From positions 1 to 64,000 of the forward strand of contig JAKFYB010000008.1 in NCBI GenBank assembly GCA_021731085.1: DNA of 64,000 bases, written 5' to 3'. Position 1 is the first letter of the stretch. The number at the start of each line of letters is the position of its first letter. Origin of the DNA: Dehalococcoidia bacterium. GTDB taxonomy: Bacteria > Chloroflexota > Dehalococcoidia > DSTF01 > JACRBR01. Under the pieces are notes generated by a model that was not told the DNA's origin, did not search any database, and saw only the letters and a program-made list of their open reading frames with translations. The position numbers and the translations under genes were made by a program. Of the stretch, positions 14,940 to 23,537 are shown in pieces.

Positions 14940-15734
14940 ATGCATTCGTCGTACCATGGCAGCATGTCGAGCAGAATCAAGCGGCCACCCGGGAGGCCCC
15001 GGCACCCTGACGTTCTTACTCCGGTCGAGTGGGCCATCCTGCTTCACATCCGCGATGGCATGACCAACGCGGAGATCGCGCAACTCCGCCGCTGCCGGAT
15101 CGACACGGTGAAGTATCACGTCGCGAACATCATCGGAAAGCTGGAAGTGACCGGCCGCCAAACGCTGGCCCAGTGGCGGGGCCGTCCGGTCGAGGGCGAG
15201 CCGCGTCCGGGAATCGATCTCCGAGCATGGGAAAGGAAGATGAACATGACCACAACGACGAAGGCACGCACAAAGCTGACGGCGGTCGCGCCGATGTTTC
15301 TCGTCGACGATATCGCCAAGACGGCGGAGTGGTACCGCGACGTCCTGGGCTTCGGGATCGGTGAGTACTTCCGCGAAGACCATGGTCCGCACGAGCATGA
15401 CGCCGACGGCAATCACGTCGGAGGCTTCGAGCACGACACAGCCTCATTGGGTGAGCCAGTCTTTGTAATCCTGGAACGGGATGGTCAGCGCTTGATGCTC
15501 GGCAAGACGGTCGAGCGAGGGCATGGCGTGTCGTCGAACCACGACTTCAAGGAGTACTCCAGCGACGCCTACTTCTGGGCTGACGACGTCGAGCCCCTGT
15601 TCGCGCATGCGAAGGCTGGTGGCGCACGCATACTCCTAGAACCGGAGACACAGTTCTACGGTATCCGTGAATTCCGCATCAAGGACTACGATGGCCGCGT
15701 CCTGACGTTCGGTGCGCCAGTGGCTGGCGACTAG
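14940..15734 (+). CDS. LuxR-type HTH fused to a VOC domain
   Basis: 264 residues. About 20-85 form a GerE/LuxR helix-turn-helix (LTPVEWAILLHIRDGMTNAEIAQL, then TVKYHVANIIGKLEVTGRQ). About 115-262 form a VOC domain (VAPMFLVDDIAKTAEWYRDVLGF ... IKDYDGRVLTFGAP). A strong GGGGGGAGG 9 nt upstream supports the ATG at 14940. The VOC half may sense a small molecule, or be an enzyme that autoregulates; this is inference. It is convergent with a GMC oxidoreductase, with the stops sharing CTAG. Confidence 0.85.
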   Translation: MHSSYHGSMSSRIKRPPGRPRHPDVLTPVEWAILLHIRDGMTNAEIAQLRRCRIDTVKYHVANIIGKLEVTGRQTLAQWRGRPVEGEPRPGIDLRAWERKMNMTTTTKARTKLTAVAPMFLVDDIAKTAEWYRDVLGFGIGEYFREDHGPHEHDADGNHVGGFEHDTASLGEPVFVILERDGQRLMLGKTVERGHGVSSNHDFKEYSSDAYFWADDVEPLFAHAKAGGARILLEPETQFYGIREFRIKDYDGRVLTFGAPVAGD

Positions 15735-17251
15735 GCCAGATCCTGCTTCACCCAATCGCTCACACGCTCGCCGATCATGATCGTCGGGATGTTGGTGTTG
15801 ACGCGCGGGACGACGGGCATGAGCGACGCGTCGGCAATGCGGAGGTTGGTGATGCCGCGAACGCGAGCGTGGTCGTCGCAGACAGCCATCGGATCATCGG
15901 CGGCGCCCATCATCGCTGTGCAGGCCGGGTGGGCGCCTGTGCCGCTGTTGCGGCGGATCCACGCGTCGATGTGGTCAGCGTCGTCGAGTTCATTCGCGGT
16001 GGGGCGGGCGATGCCATCGCTGACCGCGGCGATGGCGCGCGTACTCAGGATCTCCATCGCACGGCGTATGCCGTCCTTGATCTTGACCAGATCTCGTTCG
16101 TCGCTGAAGTAGTTCATGTATAGCTGCGGGCGCGCATCGACGTCAGCGCTTTCAAAGCGCAGTTCGCCGCGTGAGTATGATTTAAACACGCACGCGGCGA
16201 GCCCCATGAGGATCGGCGCGTCCGTCTTGATGTGCATGAATGACAGCGGTTCAAGCTGCATGTCGTTGAAGTCGCCACCCGGCGTCGTGTAGTACATCGT
16301 CGTCTGGATGACGGGCTGATCCCAATCGGCGACGCCGGCCTTTGGTATGACGGTGGGCGCGATGGCAGGGTGGTCCATGAGATTGCGCCCGACACCTTCC
16401 AGAATCTTCGTTTCGGCGACGCCAAGTTTCTCCAGCACTGACTTCGGCCCAATGCCGCTGCGCACGAGAACGGCCGGCGTGTGTATGGCGCCGCACGACA
16501 GCACGACCTGTCGGGCGGTGATGGTTTGCGTTCGTCCATCGCGGGCACGAACTTCAACGCCTGTGGCAACACCATTCTCTACGATGACACGCGCGACGTC
16601 CGTGTCGGGCAGGATCGTCAGGTTCGGACGATCGCGGGCGGGTGCGAGATAGGCGATGGCGGTGCTGATGCGGAGCGTCCCGCGCTTGTTCATCGGATGC
16701 GGACCGGCGCCCTGCGAGTCCGGCGCATTGTGATCGTCAGTGGCTGGATACCCAAGCTCGGCACATGCATCGAGAAAGGCGGCCTGGAACGGAACGAGCT
16801 CGTCGCGCGGGTGGCGGCGGATGGGAACCGGGCCTGATTTGCCGTGCCACGGGTCGTCGCGATCAAGATCCGTCTCGAGACGGATGAAGTACGGCAGCAC
16901 CTTCTCCCATGACCACGACGGCAAGCCACGCCCTGCCCACTCGTCGTAGTCAGCGGGATAGCCGCGCAGCGCGATGGCGGTGTTCACGGCGGACGAGCCG
17001 CCGGTGACGCGCCCGCGTGCAAACAACGATGTGCGACTCGTGGCGCTGGGCTGGTATCGCAGCTTCCAGTCGTGGTCGAAGAACGAGCCGTGGTTGACGT
17101 TACGAAGGTCTTCCGGGAGCGCCTCGACGTTCGGATAGTCGGGCCCGGACTCGATGAGCAGCACGCGGATACGCGGATCTTCGCTAGCCCTCGCAGCTAC
17201 GGGAGCGCCACCAGCGCCTGCGCCGACGACGATCAGGTCGTAGTCCATCAT
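15731..17251 (-). CDS. GMC-family FAD-dependent oxidoreductase
   Basis: 506 residues. The FAD dinucleotide motif is DYDLIVVGAGAGGAPVAAR, GMC signature 1 is ARGRVTGGSSAVNTAIALRG, and signature 2 is SCGAIHTPAVLVRSGIGP. The C-terminal catalytic region is GTGAHPACTAMMG, ending in NTNIPTIMIGERV. It has the usual length for choline-dehydrogenase or alcohol-oxidase-like enzymes; the substrate is unknown. There is no signal peptide. ATG ATG is tandem at 17251/17248 and the site is weak. Confidence 0.94.
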   Translation of the reverse strand: MMDYDLIVVGAGAGGAPVAARASEDPRIRVLLIESGPDYPNVEALPEDLRNVNHGSFFDHDWKLRYQPSATSRTSLFARGRVTGGSSAVNTAIALRGYPADYDEWAGRGLPSWSWEKVLPYFIRLETDLDRDDPWHGKSGPVPIRRHPRDELVPFQAAFLDACAELGYPATDDHNAPDSQGAGPHPMNKRGTLRISTAIAYLAPARDRPNLTILPDTDVARVIVENGVATGVEVRARDGRTQTITARQVVLSCGAIHTPAVLVRSGIGPKSVLEKLGVAETKILEGVGRNLMDHPAIAPTVIPKAGVADWDQPVIQTTMYYTTPGGDFNDMQLEPLSFMHIKTDAPILMGLAACVFKSYSRGELRFESADVDARPQLYMNYFSDERDLVKIKDGIRRAMEILSTRAIAAVSDGIARPTANELDDADHIDAWIRRNSGTGAHPACTAMMGAADDPMAVCDDHARVRGITNLRIADASLMPVVPRVNTNIPTIMIGERVSDWVKQDLA

Positions 17252-17318
17252 GCAGCCCCGGAACGGAGAATCTCACACGGGTGAATAGGCGAAGGATAGC
17301 CACGAAGCAGCGGAGACG

Positions 17319-17343
17319 GTAGCCCGGCGGACGCCGCCACTAC
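17319..17343. repeat. Imperfect palindrome between two minus-strand genes
   Basis: GTAG...GGCGGACGCCGCC...CTAC has the same layout (GTAG/CTAC outside a GC stem) as the family A palindromes but a different core. It may act as a terminator for the secreted protein gene ending at 17340. Confidence 0.4.
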
Positions 17344-18536
17344 GGAATGACACAGCTCTCGAGGAAGTTCAGCGCAACGATCAGCAAATCGTTTGAGTTC
17401 ACAGTACCGTTCTTGTCGATGTCGGGATTGAACCGGTCGGTAAGCGTAAAATTGAGCGCGACGATCAACAGGTCGTTCGAGTTGACGACCGTGTTCGTGT
17501 CAACGGACGCTACCTCGACGTTGTCGTCACAGTTGTCACCGTCTGTGTTGACGGTCGTCGGTGACGTCGAGTAACCCTTGTACTCGAACCCATCGAGGAT
17601 GCCGTCATCATCCGAATCGTTGTCATTGGGATTCGAGCCGATGATGCCCTCGAATGCGCTCGTCAGTCCGTCACCATCAGAATCACCGGGAGGAAACGCG
17701 GGTGGCTTGCTCGAGAAGTTGTTGGGGTTCGTGCCCAGAGCGCACTCAGCGGCGTCGCGCACGCGATCGCCATCGGTATCCGCGAGGAGCGACTGGAGCG
17801 CGCCGCTGGCGTTGCAGCCGGCTGCTTCAGCTGTGTCGACAATAGTGTCGTTGTCGTCGTCGAGATCGCACGTGTCGCCGAAAATGTCGCTGTTTGCGAT
17901 CGTGTTGTCGTTCGGGCTGCCCGACAGCGGAATCGGCGCGGCGTCGGTGTTCGTCTGCGCCGGGTTGGCGTCGAAGTCACAGTTATCGGTCGCACCACCA
18001 ACGGCGTCGCCATCGGTGAACTGCACCTTGTAGGCAACGGGCGTTGTGTCCGAGAACGATATCCAGCCGATGTTCTCGCCCCATGCGTAGCCAGAAAAGA
18101 TGCCCGTGTTTGGATCGATCGTTACGCGGTATGTCGAAGCGCCACCAACGTTGCACGTGCCGGGCGTGTTCTGATCACAGAACGAGATCCAGCCGGCATT
18201 CTCGCCCCATGCATAGCCGCCCAGGTTGCCGAGATTGTCGTTTGTTACGCCGTACTGGGCCGTGCCGCAGGTCGCGTTGTTCTCACAGTGGAGGTTGATC
18301 CAGCCGATGTTCTCGCCGTACATGTAGCCGGTGATCTTGGTGCCTGAGACCTGCATGCCAGGGTTGCCGGTCGCGCTGGGCTCAGCGTTGATCCAGCCGA
18401 CGTTTTCACCCCAGGCGAACTGTGAGTTGTCGTTTTGGGGGTCGATGTTCTCGGCCGAGGCGATAGCGATCACGGCTGCGCAAAGCGCGGCGAGCGTGAG
18501 GGCCGGGAGGATGCGCTTCGAGAGAATGCGGAACAT
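17340..18536 (-). CDS. Secreted protein with GWI repeats, TSP3-like calcium loops and dockerin-like end
   Basis: 398 residues. A signal peptide (ALTLAALCAAVIAIASA) precedes four copies of an Aro-x-x-GEN-x-GWI motif (FAWGENVGWINAE, YMYGENIGWINLH, YAWGENAGWISFC, YAWGENIGWISFS). Asp-rich thrombospondin-3-like loops follow (DLDDDNDTIVD, DTDGDRVRDAAEC, DSDGDGLTS, DSDDDGILDG). The end is a dockerin-like pair with the duplicated core NSNDLLIVALNF. It would be an extracellular calcium-stiffened protein. It is related in layout, not closely in sequence, to the 19-28 kb cassette proteins. AGGGGT lies upstream of the ATG. Confidence 0.8.
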   Translation of the reverse strand: MFRILSKRILPALTLAALCAAVIAIASAENIDPQNDNSQFAWGENVGWINAEPSATGNPGMQVSGTKITGYMYGENIGWINLHCENNATCGTAQYGVTNDNLGNLGGYAWGENAGWISFCDQNTPGTCNVGGASTYRVTIDPNTGIFSGYAWGENIGWISFSDTTPVAYKVQFTDGDAVGGATDNCDFDANPAQTNTDAAPIPLSGSPNDNTIANSDIFGDTCDLDDDNDTIVDTAEAAGCNASGALQSLLADTDGDRVRDAAECALGTNPNNFSSKPPAFPPGDSDGDGLTSAFEGIIGSNPNDNDSDDDGILDGFEYKGYSTSPTTVNTDGDNCDDNVEVASVDTNTVVNSNDLLIVALNFTLTDRFNPDIDKNGTVNSNDLLIVALNFLESCVIP

Positions 18537-18764
18537 GGTGTGACCCCTGCCGCTGACGGTGTGGGCTGGATCGTATCACGCGCTTCGCTGACGGCAATTC
18601 TGGCGTCAAGAACAGTCCTCTCCGCCTTCAGACGGAGGTGGAGGGTCAGTCGAACTCCCTCAGACGGGTGAGGCAGAGGGCCGATTCGAGGCGTGCCGGT
18701 GGGGGCCGATACTGAGCCCAGATGAGACGAGCACAGCCGAACACAAGCAAAAGGGGATGACGAG

Positions 18765-19037
18765 ATGAACGCGACATGCTACGCAGAAACACCGGTCTAC
18801 ATGCACCCCGCCGTTTTCACGATGCGGCCTCCAAGCGAAGCCAGCAAGGTCGGCGAGCCGCGAGGCGTGGCTCCCATCGATGTCCGCGAGCTCCTCGAGG
18901 CAGCCGGAGCCCTTACGATCGCGGATATCGCCGGTGGCCTCGACGTCACGCTCGCCGCTGTCCAAACGACGATCGCCTGGATGGTCTCTCGGGGCGACCT
19001 CCGAACAGACGAATGGAACCGCCTCCGCTCCGCATAA
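18765..19037 (+). CDS. Small hypothetical protein, possible winged-helix
   Basis: 90 residues with AGGGGATGACGAG upstream. The C-terminal 50 residues (VRELLEAAGALTIADIAGGLDVTLAAVQTTIAWMVSRGDL) have the spacing of a winged-helix, MarR/GntR-like DNA-binding element. No family is named. It is the only plus-strand gene between the secreted-protein genes, and a strong terminator starts 7 bp after its stop. Confidence 0.6.
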   Translation: MNATCYAETPVYMHPAVFTMRPPSEASKVGEPRGVAPIDVRELLEAAGALTIADIAGGLDVTLAAVQTTIAWMVSRGDLRTDEWNRLRSA

Positions 19038-19043
19038 ATCTAA

Positions 19044-19070
19044 GGGAGGAGCGTCGTTGGCGCTCCTCCC
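19044..19070. terminator. Bidirectional terminator
   Basis: GGGAGGAGCG and CGCTCCTCCC form a perfect 10-bp stem. It has T-rich flanks on both sides (TTCGTG on plus; TTAGATTTAT on minus) and serves both the small gene and the minus-strand beta-helix gene ending at 19114. Confidence 0.75.
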
Positions 19071-19113
19071 TTCGTGCTCCCAATGGATCCGGTTGGGGCT
19101 CGACTGTCAGATC

Positions 19114-19689
19114 CTACCCGGGGCACTGCCCCGCCGGCGATATAAAGCTGGCGACAAGACCCTGATCGGCGGGATTCCAGACGCCGTCCTTGTTCACATC
19201 GACGCTGACAACACGGAACGCAGGATTCGAGATCGCCGTCGCCAGCATGCCCATGTCGGCGACGTTCACGATGCGGTCGCCGTTGAGGGACGCCGCTTCG
19301 CAGCCGTCCTTCGCTCCATCCGTCGCTTTGTCGCCATCAGTATCGCCGTTGGCCGGATCCGTGCCGTAGAAGCACACCTCGATGCGCTCTGTGAGCTTGT
19401 CGCCGTCGACATCCGCCGTCGACCCGCACGCTGTTACGGCGGGCTTACTTACAAACGAAGTGGGATCCGTGCTCAAGGTGCACTCGACACCATCGAGGAA
19501 ACGGTCGGCGTCAGTATCAGCACTGATCGCACTCAACGCGCCTGAGCCGTTGCATCCATCGAACTCAGCACCGTCGACCAGTCCGTCATTGTCATCATCC
19601 GGATCGCAGACGTCGCCGAGAGCGTCTGAGCGGGCACGCGTCTTGTCGTCGACTGAAGCCATATACGGCGGTGAGTGATCGATGAAGTT
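19114..19689 (-). repeat. C-terminal Asp-rich cassette, copy 1 (beta-helix gene)
   Basis: A 192-codon module from NFIDHSPPY to the stop, homologous to copies at 21210, 22959 and 24956. This copy has one calcium-loop Asp replaced (DTDADRF). Confidence 0.9.
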
Positions 19690-21123
19690 TCGGTCGCTGG
19701 TGAGTTGATCCGGGTTGTACATGTCAAGACAGTTGTCTGTGGCATCGAGGACGGTGTCGCAGTCGACATCGTCCACACAGACGAACGGAGCGAGCACGAA
19801 ACGGCACTCCGAGAACTCGGACGTGTTGCCGAGTGCATCAGTCGCCGTAGCCACCCAGCTCGTGAAGTACACGGATCCCGGCATCGTGGCAGTGAACGAC
19901 GCATCTCCGGCGCCATCAGTGGTTACGACGATGGAGCCGCCATATTCGTCGCCCTCGCCGTGCGCCGATGGATCGCAGCCCGACACGGCGTGGTAGAAGT
20001 CGATCGCGAACTGCTGATTCGGCACCGAATGCAGCGCACCGATGAGGACCGTACTGCTTCCGTATACGCGTGCGGTCGATAACGTCGGGTAGTTCTGCAG
20101 GCCGTTCGCGCCTGCGTCTGCATCCATCGCATCATTTGCTGTCAGGCCGTCCATGAGCGGGCCAAATGTGCCGTTCGTATTTCCGAGGTCGATGCCGAGA
20201 CGGTCGTTTGCGAGGACGGAGTTGCCGCGAATCCTGTTTCGCGCACTAAGACTGCCTGCGACGGCAATGCCCACGCCGCCATATATCTCGAACCCGACGA
20301 ATGTTTCGTTTGCAAGTGCTATGAGATTGCCGTCATCGGCAGGGCCACCGATGATGTTATCTGTCCCAACAATGCCGATCCCAAATCCGGGATTGACACC
20401 GTTCTCACCACATCCACCAAGCGGTGCTCCTGATGGCGAGAGGCCGAGAATATTTCTTCTCACGATGTTTCCGTTCGAGTCGACGAGGGAAACGCACGTG
20501 CTGTACGAGTTCACGACATTCGATGTGATGCGATGGCTTCCACCGGCGCTCGCGACGATCCCCGATCCGTTTACTTCGGCGACAGCGCCCGCGCCGGCGT
20601 CGTACAAGCCGATGTAGTTTCCTTCGACCGTGACGCCAGTAACTCCGTCGAGCCACAGCGGATCGCCGAGCACGAAGTTTGTGAGCGAGAGGCCGCGGAC
20701 GGTCGAGCCAGAAGCGCCGCCGTTAAGCACGATTCCGTCTGAACCAATGGGAGCGCTAGCACGAACGCGGACCACGGGGATCGACGTAAACCCGGGCTGG
20801 GTCGTTCCGTCGAGGATGACGGGATCCGTGACGTCCGGTAGCTCACTGGCAATCGTGATCGTCTTGAGCGTGCCAGGGCCGGCCGTGATGTTGAATGAAA
20901 TCGTGTCGAGCCCGACATTCGCGTTCGCCGCGGTGATCGACTCACGAAGCGTGCAGTTCGTGCCGTCACAGACGCCATCGTAGGTGTCAGCAGTGCTGTT
21001 GACCGTAAAGGTCGCGGCAAAGGCCGACGGCGGGCCTGGCGACGCAGCGGCAGCGAGGCACACGGCGATAGCGCCGAGGACAAGCAGCGTGACCTTTGTT
21101 GCGCGAAACCAAGCGTCAGTCAT
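19114..21123 (-). CDS. Secreted CSLREA/beta-helix protein with TSP3-dockerin-like cassette
   Basis: 669 residues. The N-terminal signal segment is VTLLVLGAIAVCLAAAASPG. A CSLREA-type motif follows (VNSTADTYDGVCDGTNCTLRESITAANAN), then right-handed beta-helix repeats up to about 370 (GNYIGLYDAG, GNSVLANDRLGIDLG). An Ig-like stretch precedes the 192-residue terminal cassette of Asp-rich loops and the dockerin-like pair LNGDRIVNVADMGML / VDVNKDGVWNPADQG, ending GQCPG. It is probably a surface or released polysaccharide-binding protein. It is fourth of four tandem minus-strand genes sharing the cassette, with an 86-bp gap to the previous one. Confidence 0.85.
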   Translation of the reverse strand: MTDAWFRATKVTLLVLGAIAVCLAAAASPGPPSAFAATFTVNSTADTYDGVCDGTNCTLRESITAANANVGLDTISFNITAGPGTLKTITIASELPDVTDPVILDGTTQPGFTSIPVVRVRASAPIGSDGIVLNGGASGSTVRGLSLTNFVLGDPLWLDGVTGVTVEGNYIGLYDAGAGAVAEVNGSGIVASAGGSHRITSNVVNSYSTCVSLVDSNGNIVRRNILGLSPSGAPLGGCGENGVNPGFGIGIVGTDNIIGGPADDGNLIALANETFVGFEIYGGVGIAVAGSLSARNRIRGNSVLANDRLGIDLGNTNGTFGPLMDGLTANDAMDADAGANGLQNYPTLSTARVYGSSTVLIGALHSVPNQQFAIDFYHAVSGCDPSAHGEGDEYGGSIVVTTDGAGDASFTATMPGSVYFTSWVATATDALGNTSEFSECRFVLAPFVCVDDVDCDTVLDATDNCLDMYNPDQLTSDRNFIDHSPPYMASVDDKTRARSDALGDVCDPDDDNDGLVDGAEFDGCNGSGALSAISADTDADRFLDGVECTLSTDPTSFVSKPAVTACGSTADVDGDKLTERIEVCFYGTDPANGDTDGDKATDGAKDGCEAASLNGDRIVNVADMGMLATAISNPAFRVVSVDVNKDGVWNPADQGLVASFISPAGQCPG

Positions 21124-21209
21124 GGAACCACCGTTGATGGCTCACTGCGGGAGTGAAGTCGAGTATGCGCTGTAATGGACAGCCTGTCAACTGAACACAC
21201 GAAGGCAAC

Positions 21210-21788
21210 TCAGCCCGGGCACTGACCTGACGGCGAGATGAAGCTTGCCAGCAGCCCCTGGTCGGCGGGGTTCCAGACGCCGTCCTTGTTCACATCGACG
21301 CTGACGACGCGGAATGAGATGTTCGAGATTGCCGTCGCGAGCATGCCCATGTCGGCGACGTTCACGATGCGGTCCCCATTGAGGGATGCCGCCTCGCAGC
21401 CGTCTCTTGCTCCGTCAAGCGCCTTGTCGCCGTCGCTGTCGGTGCTGTTGACAAGCGTGCCGTAAGAGCACGTCTCGATTCGATCCGAAAGCTTGTCGCC
21501 GTCGGTGTCGGTCGTCGGTCCACAAGCTGCGATCGCGGGCGTGCTGGCTGGTGACGTCGGGTCGCTGCCGAGACTGCACTCCGCGCCGTCGATGAAGCGA
21601 TCGCCATCTGTGTCGGCAAGGAGCTGGTTCGTAGCAATCGCTGAGCATGAGGCTCCGGTGGCTTCGTCGCTATCGGTGAGGCCGTCGTTGTCGTCGTCGG
21701 TGTCGCAGGCATCGCCAGGCAGGTCAGACATCGGCACAGTTTTGTCGTCGACGTTCGCGTTGTACGGCGGGCTGTGATCGATGAAGTT
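21210..21788 (-). repeat. C-terminal Asp-rich cassette, copy 2 (esterase gene)
   Basis: A 193-codon module from NFIDHSPPY to the stop; most divergent in its middle (SPASTPAIAACGPTTDTDGDKLSD). Confidence 0.9.
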
Positions 21789-22877
21789 ACGATCGTTGTT
21801 TGCCTGCGGGAAGTTGGCATCGCCCGGGCAGTTGTCGACGATGTCCGGCACGAGATCCACATCGGCATCCGGCACGGTGAAGCCAGTGAAGAACGTCCAG
21901 ATGAGATCCGTCGCGTCGATCTGCTGCGTCGTGTATCCGAGGCTCGGGACATCGAATGAACCCGGCCACGTGTGACCACCGGGATCGACCCTGTACAACT
22001 GGACGGTCGCGCCATCGACGCACGAGCCGTACTCGATGAGTGCGACCTCAGTATCGATCTGCGTTTCCTGGCGAGCACCGGCGCAGCCATTGTGGGCTGC
22101 CCAATCGGCGAGTATGTCCTCGTCCGGCGTCGTGTCGTCTTGCGGCAAGCGGTAGTTCACGAAGAAGTTCGCCGGTTGGCCGCCGGGGTACGGCACGGTG
22201 TCGTCGGCGGTGCCGTGGAAGGCGATGACAGGGACGGCGCGTGTATCGGGGCACGTCTCTGCAGCATTGAGGTTCAACGCCATCGGCGGGAAGTACGAAC
22301 CCGCAACGGGCGCGATCGCTGCGATGCGGCTCGACATGCTGCAAGCGAGCCGGACGGACAGCATGCCGCCGTTCGAGATGCCCGTCGCGTACACGCGGCT
22401 GCGGTCGGTGCAGAGCTGAGACTCGACGCTGTTGAGCAGTGCCGTGATGTAGCCCACGTCATCGACGGATGCGAGCTGCCACGCATTGAAGAACGTCGAT
22501 CCTCCGGGGGCGAGACCCTGCGGATATGCGACGATAAAGCCCTCCGCGTCAGACTTCGTCGAGAAGGCGCTGTACACCTCTTGCTCCAGCGCGTTGGATC
22601 CAGCTCCGTGCGAGCTAATGACGACGGGCATGGGACTCGAGCCCGTGTACGACGGTGGCACATGCAGCCGATATGAGCGCGAGCCGTCGATAGTGACGAC
22701 CGACTTTACCGTCGTGCCGGACGCGTGCGGCCGCGCGGGCGTGCACGTCTCGCCAGAAGCGAATGCGCCGCTAGGCGCCGTGCCCGCGGGCAGCGATCCG
22801 GTGGTGAGGACGACGGCGATCGCAGCCGCGCAGACTGCTCCAAAGCCGAAGACTCGCGCGCGTACGGATGCGTTCAT
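21210..22877 (-). CDS. Secreted PHB-depolymerase/feruloyl-esterase-like enzyme with TSP3-dockerin-like cassette
   Basis: 555 residues. After a signal peptide, residues about 50-340 form an LpqC/PhaZ-like alpha/beta hydrolase (carbohydrate-esterase family 1 relative). Visible elements are YRLHVPPSYT, ISSHGAGSNALEQE, the nucleophile in YATGISNGGMLSVRLAC, the acid in IAFHGTADDTVPYPGG, and the catalytic His in DPGGHTWPGS. Substrates in the family are polyhydroxyalkanoate, feruloyl or acetyl esters. The C-terminal cassette is the shared calcium-loop/dockerin-like module. This is the only obvious enzyme among the four tandem paralogous-tail genes. Confidence 0.88.
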   Translation of the reverse strand: MNASVRARVFGFGAVCAAAIAVVLTTGSLPAGTAPSGAFASGETCTPARPHASGTTVKSVVTIDGSRSYRLHVPPSYTGSSPMPVVISSHGAGSNALEQEVYSAFSTKSDAEGFIVAYPQGLAPGGSTFFNAWQLASVDDVGYITALLNSVESQLCTDRSRVYATGISNGGMLSVRLACSMSSRIAAIAPVAGSYFPPMALNLNAAETCPDTRAVPVIAFHGTADDTVPYPGGQPANFFVNYRLPQDDTTPDEDILADWAAHNGCAGARQETQIDTEVALIEYGSCVDGATVQLYRVDPGGHTWPGSFDVPSLGYTTQQIDATDLIWTFFTGFTVPDADVDLVPDIVDNCPGDANFPQANNDRNFIDHSPPYNANVDDKTVPMSDLPGDACDTDDDNDGLTDSDEATGASCSAIATNQLLADTDGDRFIDGAECSLGSDPTSPASTPAIAACGPTTDTDGDKLSDRIETCSYGTLVNSTDSDGDKALDGARDGCEAASLNGDRIVNVADMGMLATAISNISFRVVSVDVNKDGVWNPADQGLLASFISPSGQCPG

Positions 22878-22958
22878 GTTGGACCGGCCCGATCTACATG
22901 CGGGAATGCGAGCGCCGCATTGTAGACCGGCAGCGGCGCTAGCCGGTATGCCACTCCG

Positions 22959-23537
22959 TCAACCAGGGCACTGTCCCGCAGGTGAGATGAAGCTGGCGAC
23001 GAGACCCTGGTCGGCGGGGTTCCAGGCGCCGTCCTTGTTCACGTCCACGCTCACAACACGGAACATGACGTTTCCAATCGCCGCTGCCAGCATTCCCATG
23101 TCGGCGACGTTGACGATGCGGTCACCGTTGAGGGATGCCGCCTCGCAGCCATCCTTCGCACCGTCGAACGCCTTATCACCATCACTATCGCTGTTGTTCG
23201 GGTCGGTGCCATAGAAGCAGTACTCGATGCGCTCGCTGAGCTTGTCACCATCGACATCGGTCGTCGCCCCGCACGCCGTGATAGCTGGCTTGATCGCGAA
23301 CACAGTCGGATCCGTGCCCAACGTGCACTCGACACCGTCGAGGAATCGGTCTCCATCGCTGTCGGGAAAAAGGGGATCCGTGATCGCCGCACATTCGGTG
23401 CCAGCATCGCCCTCGTCCGCATCTGTCATGCCGTCGTTGTCATCGTCGGGATCGCACGCGTCGCCTGCGGCGTCCGAGTTTGGCCACGTCTTATCGTCCA
23501 CGGTGGCCATGTACGGCGGGCTCTGGTCGATGAAGTT
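22959..23537 (-). repeat. C-terminal Asp-rich cassette, copy 3 (propeller gene)
   Basis: A 193-codon module from NFIDQSPPY to the stop. It is very similar to copy 4 at nucleotide level (I estimate well over 80% by eye in the last 200 bp). Confidence 0.9.
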
